Assembly (NCBI GenBank): GCA_964487555.1
Contig: CAZART010000101.1
Coordinates: forward strand, 1 to 18,711
Source of the DNA: CAZART01 sp964487555
GTDB taxonomy: Bacteria; Bacteroidota; Rhodothermia; Rhodothermales; VXPQ01
DNA length: 18,711 bases
Direction of reading: 5' to 3'
The notes below the pieces were generated by a model. It saw only the letters and a list, made by a program, of their open reading frames with translations. It had not been told where the DNA came from and made no database searches. The position numbers were made by a program, and so were the translations under genes. Numbering within the stretch: the stretch's first letter is position 1; the number at the start of each line of letters is the position of its first letter. This document shows positions 17,401 through 18,711 of this stretch, in pieces.

Positions 17401-18017
17401 TACGCATTGCGATAGCGGTCATACTGGTCGTCGCCCCCCTTGAAGAAGAACTCCTGATCGGCATTGAGGATGTCCTTGCCGAAGAACCCGTTCCACGAGC
17501 CGCTCCACCCCGGATCGTTGGCGTCGTCGATCTTGTCCGGCCAGAACGGCGGCCAGCTCGCCGGGTCGTCCGACTGCGCGATACCGAAGGCGCTTCCGGC
17601 CGGATTAACGTATCCCTTGACGGGCTCGAACGTCCATGAGGTATTTGCCCCTTCCCGATTGTCTCGGAAGTCCGATACATCTACGATCCAGAGGTCCTCT
17701 CCGGCATTGGAGCCCAGATGCGACTTCACCTGGGAACCGACCCATAGTTGCGTCAGAGCCACGTACTGGCGGTTCGTATTTTTCGGCCATTCGTACCAGA
17801 AAGACCCCGGATTGCCGGTATTCGCCGTTTGCAGCCAATTCGTGATGGAGGCACGTACGTTGTTGCCGTCGATTTCGTCGCTGCGCCGTTCCAACGGATC
17901 CACGCGCTCGTCGCTCGGGACGTGGTCTCGATCGATTTCCTGAGCGCGAACGGATCCGGCGGACATCAGAATCGCCAGGCCGCATGCGAATACCCAAGCT
18001 GTCGTAAAAGCCTTCAT
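14166..18017 (-). CDS. Large secreted protein with Asp-rich IDND repeats, FnIII-like domain and diverged sorting domain
   Basis: This 1283-residue protein is of unknown function. A signal peptide (1-26, SVRAQ) precedes a Trp-rich, enzyme-unlike N-terminal region. Residues 318-575 are Asp/Asn-rich with calcium-loop-like motifs (IDNDGDG, DDNQNGLIDE, IDNDSDG, IDNDEDG, DPGDGDG) set in three related units. Each unit opens with a GSPVV/GGPVV/GSPTV type motif and closes with an IDND. Residues 697-845 look FnIII-like (GSVTLYWD, EGYRVYRA, YFYAVTAYD). Residues 1176-1283 begin VVPNPY and end YGMYLYHVEA...FAIIK, a diverged sorting-type domain. It follows a TonB receptor by 7 nt and precedes PorV by 3 nt, so it is probably a surface partner of one of them. 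I see no SusD-like signature or lipoprotein Cys. Structural or scaffold function is a guess. Confidence 0.78.
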   Translation of the reverse strand: MKAFTTAWVFACGLAILMSAGSVRAQEIDRDHVPSDERVDPLERRSDEIDGNNVRASITNWLQTANTGNPGSFWYEWPKNTNRQYVALTQLWVGSQVKSHLGSNAGEDLWIVDVSDFRDNREGANTSWTFEPVKGYVNPAGSAFGIAQSDDPASWPPFWPDKIDDANDPGWSGSWNGFFGKDILNADQEFFFKGGDDQYDRYRNAYLPDSTDLTRHGMGLIVENRIMSWSQILIDDVVFLIYGVKNDGTRDMERVGVSVWLADCVGGDCSDDVPFFDLLEDVAFMTDLDGIGNEAFGADPVGVASFAFLETPGNAVDRIDNDGDGTTAQTDCSVGECGSPVVPEAFLQGENPANGVDDNQNGLIDENQTHVPFEDQVGVGYADYIDNDSDGEQGGPVVTQEMIGTAGGDTWSRWPPNPQNDPIHQGINGRTIVHLVGVGEEDLGLSFKDHIDNDDSCVEPTANYPYLSEPGSPTVTQAMIDEAAQDQYRRYRVPRTDIILFDVGSEDLGKCYADGIDNDEDGAVDEGIDEGIDEMIDESRADGIDNDGDWDVFRDDTGLDGVPFSGDPGDGDGVPTSGAGTPFPGEKNIDVTDVAEGDLIGITNVQIFPAFSLNFNSQSDRFLFNTFMVPGDFDTELPDAGESDMVVSSGLFPLRAGQTERYSLSVQLGITLDDALAARDNAFDAYSEDYQFAQAPNTPTVTGVPGDGSVTLYWDAVAEESIDSFLEGLGLPSQDFEGYRVYRATDPAFLDPLSITDGRGNLTYRKPIAQFDKIDGIGGFHPIDVNGVKFYLGNDRRDAGEANDGLAHVFVDTTVTNGIRYFYAVTAYDFGSFEANISPTETPIRIRRAPDGAIETGPNVVVITPEAPVSGFVGAGLENEGGFIPRVQGNTSSRIGFQIVDPRALEDGRRYRVVFEDTLISGGVFAPDTLTTKNFSLIDITADETIISKSEGFKPGSEFPVLDDLGNALGFRLLFFGEPRVTVNTSQTGWTDPDVYPIALDPYLSAGFAKGLRNTADYVVEVIGRGEGQSIELPVSRRKTLPSRPTNIDVYRLEPDPNGGVVRTKVDYAFWDLTGPDFVSDVSTDPATFSAEPSEGESDRIIIYETKVGDPTSEKIITWQISLNFTFTDRQDPDEGDVATIVTRKPFLSTDTFEFAAKTPAVDRSNPDSLLARIQVVPNPYIATNRFETQNPFTTGRGPRVIKFINLPPQATVRIFSVNGRLIRELQLHEGSNETLTAADLLNGALEWDLQTNDNLTVSYGMYLYHVEAPGIGEKTGTFAIIK
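16404..16451 (-). repeat. Four 12-bp coding tandem repeats (IDE-type units)
   Basis: Four units of 12 bp (16404-16415, 16416-16427, 16428-16439, 16440-16451) share a TCGTCGA core on the plus strand and encode the run DEGIDEGIDEMIDE. The period is a multiple of three, so copy-number change would keep the frame. They lie in the Asp-rich segment. Confidence 0.75.
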
Positions 18018-18024
18018 TGCTGCG

Positions 18025-18711
18025 TCAGAAGCTGAATTCTATCCCTACGTGCATGCGCCGCGGTTCCGAAAAGTGATTCGGACGAACAAAGTATCCCGGG
18101 TCGACGGATTGGAACGGCTGCTCGAACGTGATTTCGGGGTCTCCCGTATCGGAATACACCTCAACGGCATTCCGTATGTCGAGCACGTTAAATATCTGCA
18201 TGAAAAGCCGGGGGCGAATACCGCCGATGTTGAAGATGTAGTGTGCGCTGAGATCAACCTGGAATGAGGAGGGAATGCGGCGCGAGTTGGAGGGAAATTC
18301 CGGCGGCACGTCCGAGCCGACGAGAGCGGCTTCGGGAAAGTTAGGCGTATAAGGAAACCCGGAACCCCAGATCGCCAGCGCGGACGCCGCCCAGGACGCT
18401 CCGCCCACGTAGAATGAGCCGGCGATCTTGTGCCGCTGATCCCATTCGAGTGGAAGGAGCGCCAGCTTCGGTTGTTCGTTGTCCTGTGCCGAGAAAAATT
18501 CTTCGTCCGGATTGGAGTTCGATCCTTCCACGACCTGGAACGTGTAGTTCGCGTCGAAGCCGTATTTGTTGGCGAAGCGCTTATTCAGCGAGAGGGTGAT
18601 GCCGCGCGTGTTGGCATAGTCGCGATTGGCGTAGACGACATAGTTCACGCCGGGCAGCTCGGTCTCGATGAGGCGCGAGGTCGAGACCCAGTCGCGCACG
18701 TCGCGGTAGTA
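18025..18711 (-). CDS. TonB-dependent receptor, C-terminal barrel (5' part beyond window)
   Basis: The frame is open from the right edge and encodes the last 228 residues. They show typical receptor barrel strands: YYRDVRDWVS at the edge, GITLSLNKRF, FDANYTFQ, a DQRHKIAGSF turn, QVDLSAHYIF, FMQIFNVLDIRN and a terminal VGIEFSF with C-terminal Phe. FNVLDI and the terminal Phe are characteristic of the family. Such receptors import substrates across the outer membrane using TonB energy. The GTG at 18699 is internal, not a start. Plug domain and any SusC-type N-terminal extension are out of view, so SusC membership cannot be judged. It is the most upstream gene seen and is followed by the next start after 7 nt; substrate (malto-oligosaccharides or cyclodextrins) is inferred from context only. 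Confidence 0.9.
   Translation of the reverse strand, partial: YYRDVRDWVSTSRLIETELPGVNYVVYANRDYANTRGITLSLNKRFANKYGFDANYTFQVVEGSNSNPDEEFFSAQDNEQPKLALLPLEWDQRHKIAGSFYVGGASWAASALAIWGSGFPYTPNFPEAALVGSDVPPEFPSNSRRIPSSFQVDLSAHYIFNIGGIRPRLFMQIFNVLDIRNAVEVYSDTGDPEITFEQPFQSVDPGYFVRPNHFSEPRRMHVGIEFSF

Noticed and set aside
16668..17639. 323-residue plus-strand open frame
   Set aside because: Antisense to the IDND-repeat protein; composition is a mirror of the Asp-rich segment and nothing in it is recognisable.
18697..18699. GTG as start of a complete small gene at the right edge
   Set aside because: The frame is open to the window edge and reads YYRDVRDW, a typical internal barrel strand of TonB-dependent receptors, so the gene is cut, not short.

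Overview
The window is one long stretch of minus-strand genes from a member of the Bacteroidota/Rhodothermota/Balneolota group. That placement is an inference. It rests on several secreted proteins ending in type IX secretion (T9SS) C-terminal sorting domains of the 'NYPNPFNP...GR.V.TLVDG...LASGVY.Y.LET' kind, a PorV/PorQ-family outer-membrane protein, a TonB-dependent receptor, and moderately GC-rich DNA. No plus-strand gene, RNA gene, mobile element or CRISPR array was found.

In transcription order (right to left) the locus contains: (1) the C-terminal barrel of a TonB-dependent receptor, cut by the right edge; (2) a 1283-residue secreted protein with Asp-rich IDND repeats, an FnIII-like domain and a diverged sorting domain; (3) a PorV/PorQ-family barrel; (4) a 678-residue protein with four tandem carbohydrate-binding-like beta-sandwich modules and a T9SS tail; (5) a GH5-like glycosidase without a sorting domain; (6) a 1361-residue chimera of GH53 endo-beta-1,4-galactanase, CBM48-like/Ig-like modules, GH13 amylase and a T9SS tail; (7) a cyclodextrin glucanotransferase (CGTase)-type GH13 enzyme with the full A/B-C-D(IPT)-E(CBM20) architecture plus a T9SS tail; (8) a CBM48-GH13 amylase-family enzyme cut by the left edge. 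The edge-truncated gene 8 was read directly from the minus strand at 1-1655; its frame is open throughout.

Gaps are 7 nt (1-2), 3 nt (2-3), 40 nt (3-4), 76 nt (4-5), an ATGA stop/start overlap (5-6), 140 nt (6-7) and 3 nt (7-8), so most or all of the block could be one operon with internal control points. The 76-nt gap holds a terminator-like hairpin and a 19-20 bp hairpin whose 3' arm contains the ribosome-binding site of the GH5 gene. Its four or five wobble pairs exist as G.U only in the sense transcript.

Taken together the locus looks like a functional analogue of a starch-utilisation (Sus) system. TonB uptake is combined with surface enzymes and a surface binding protein delivered by T9SS rather than as SusD/E/F/G lipoproteins. 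The presence of CGTase suggests that cyclodextrins may be intermediates, and the GH53 and GH5 modules suggest action on a second, beta-linked (pectic galactan-like) substrate. Substrate assignments are inferred from family membership, not shown.
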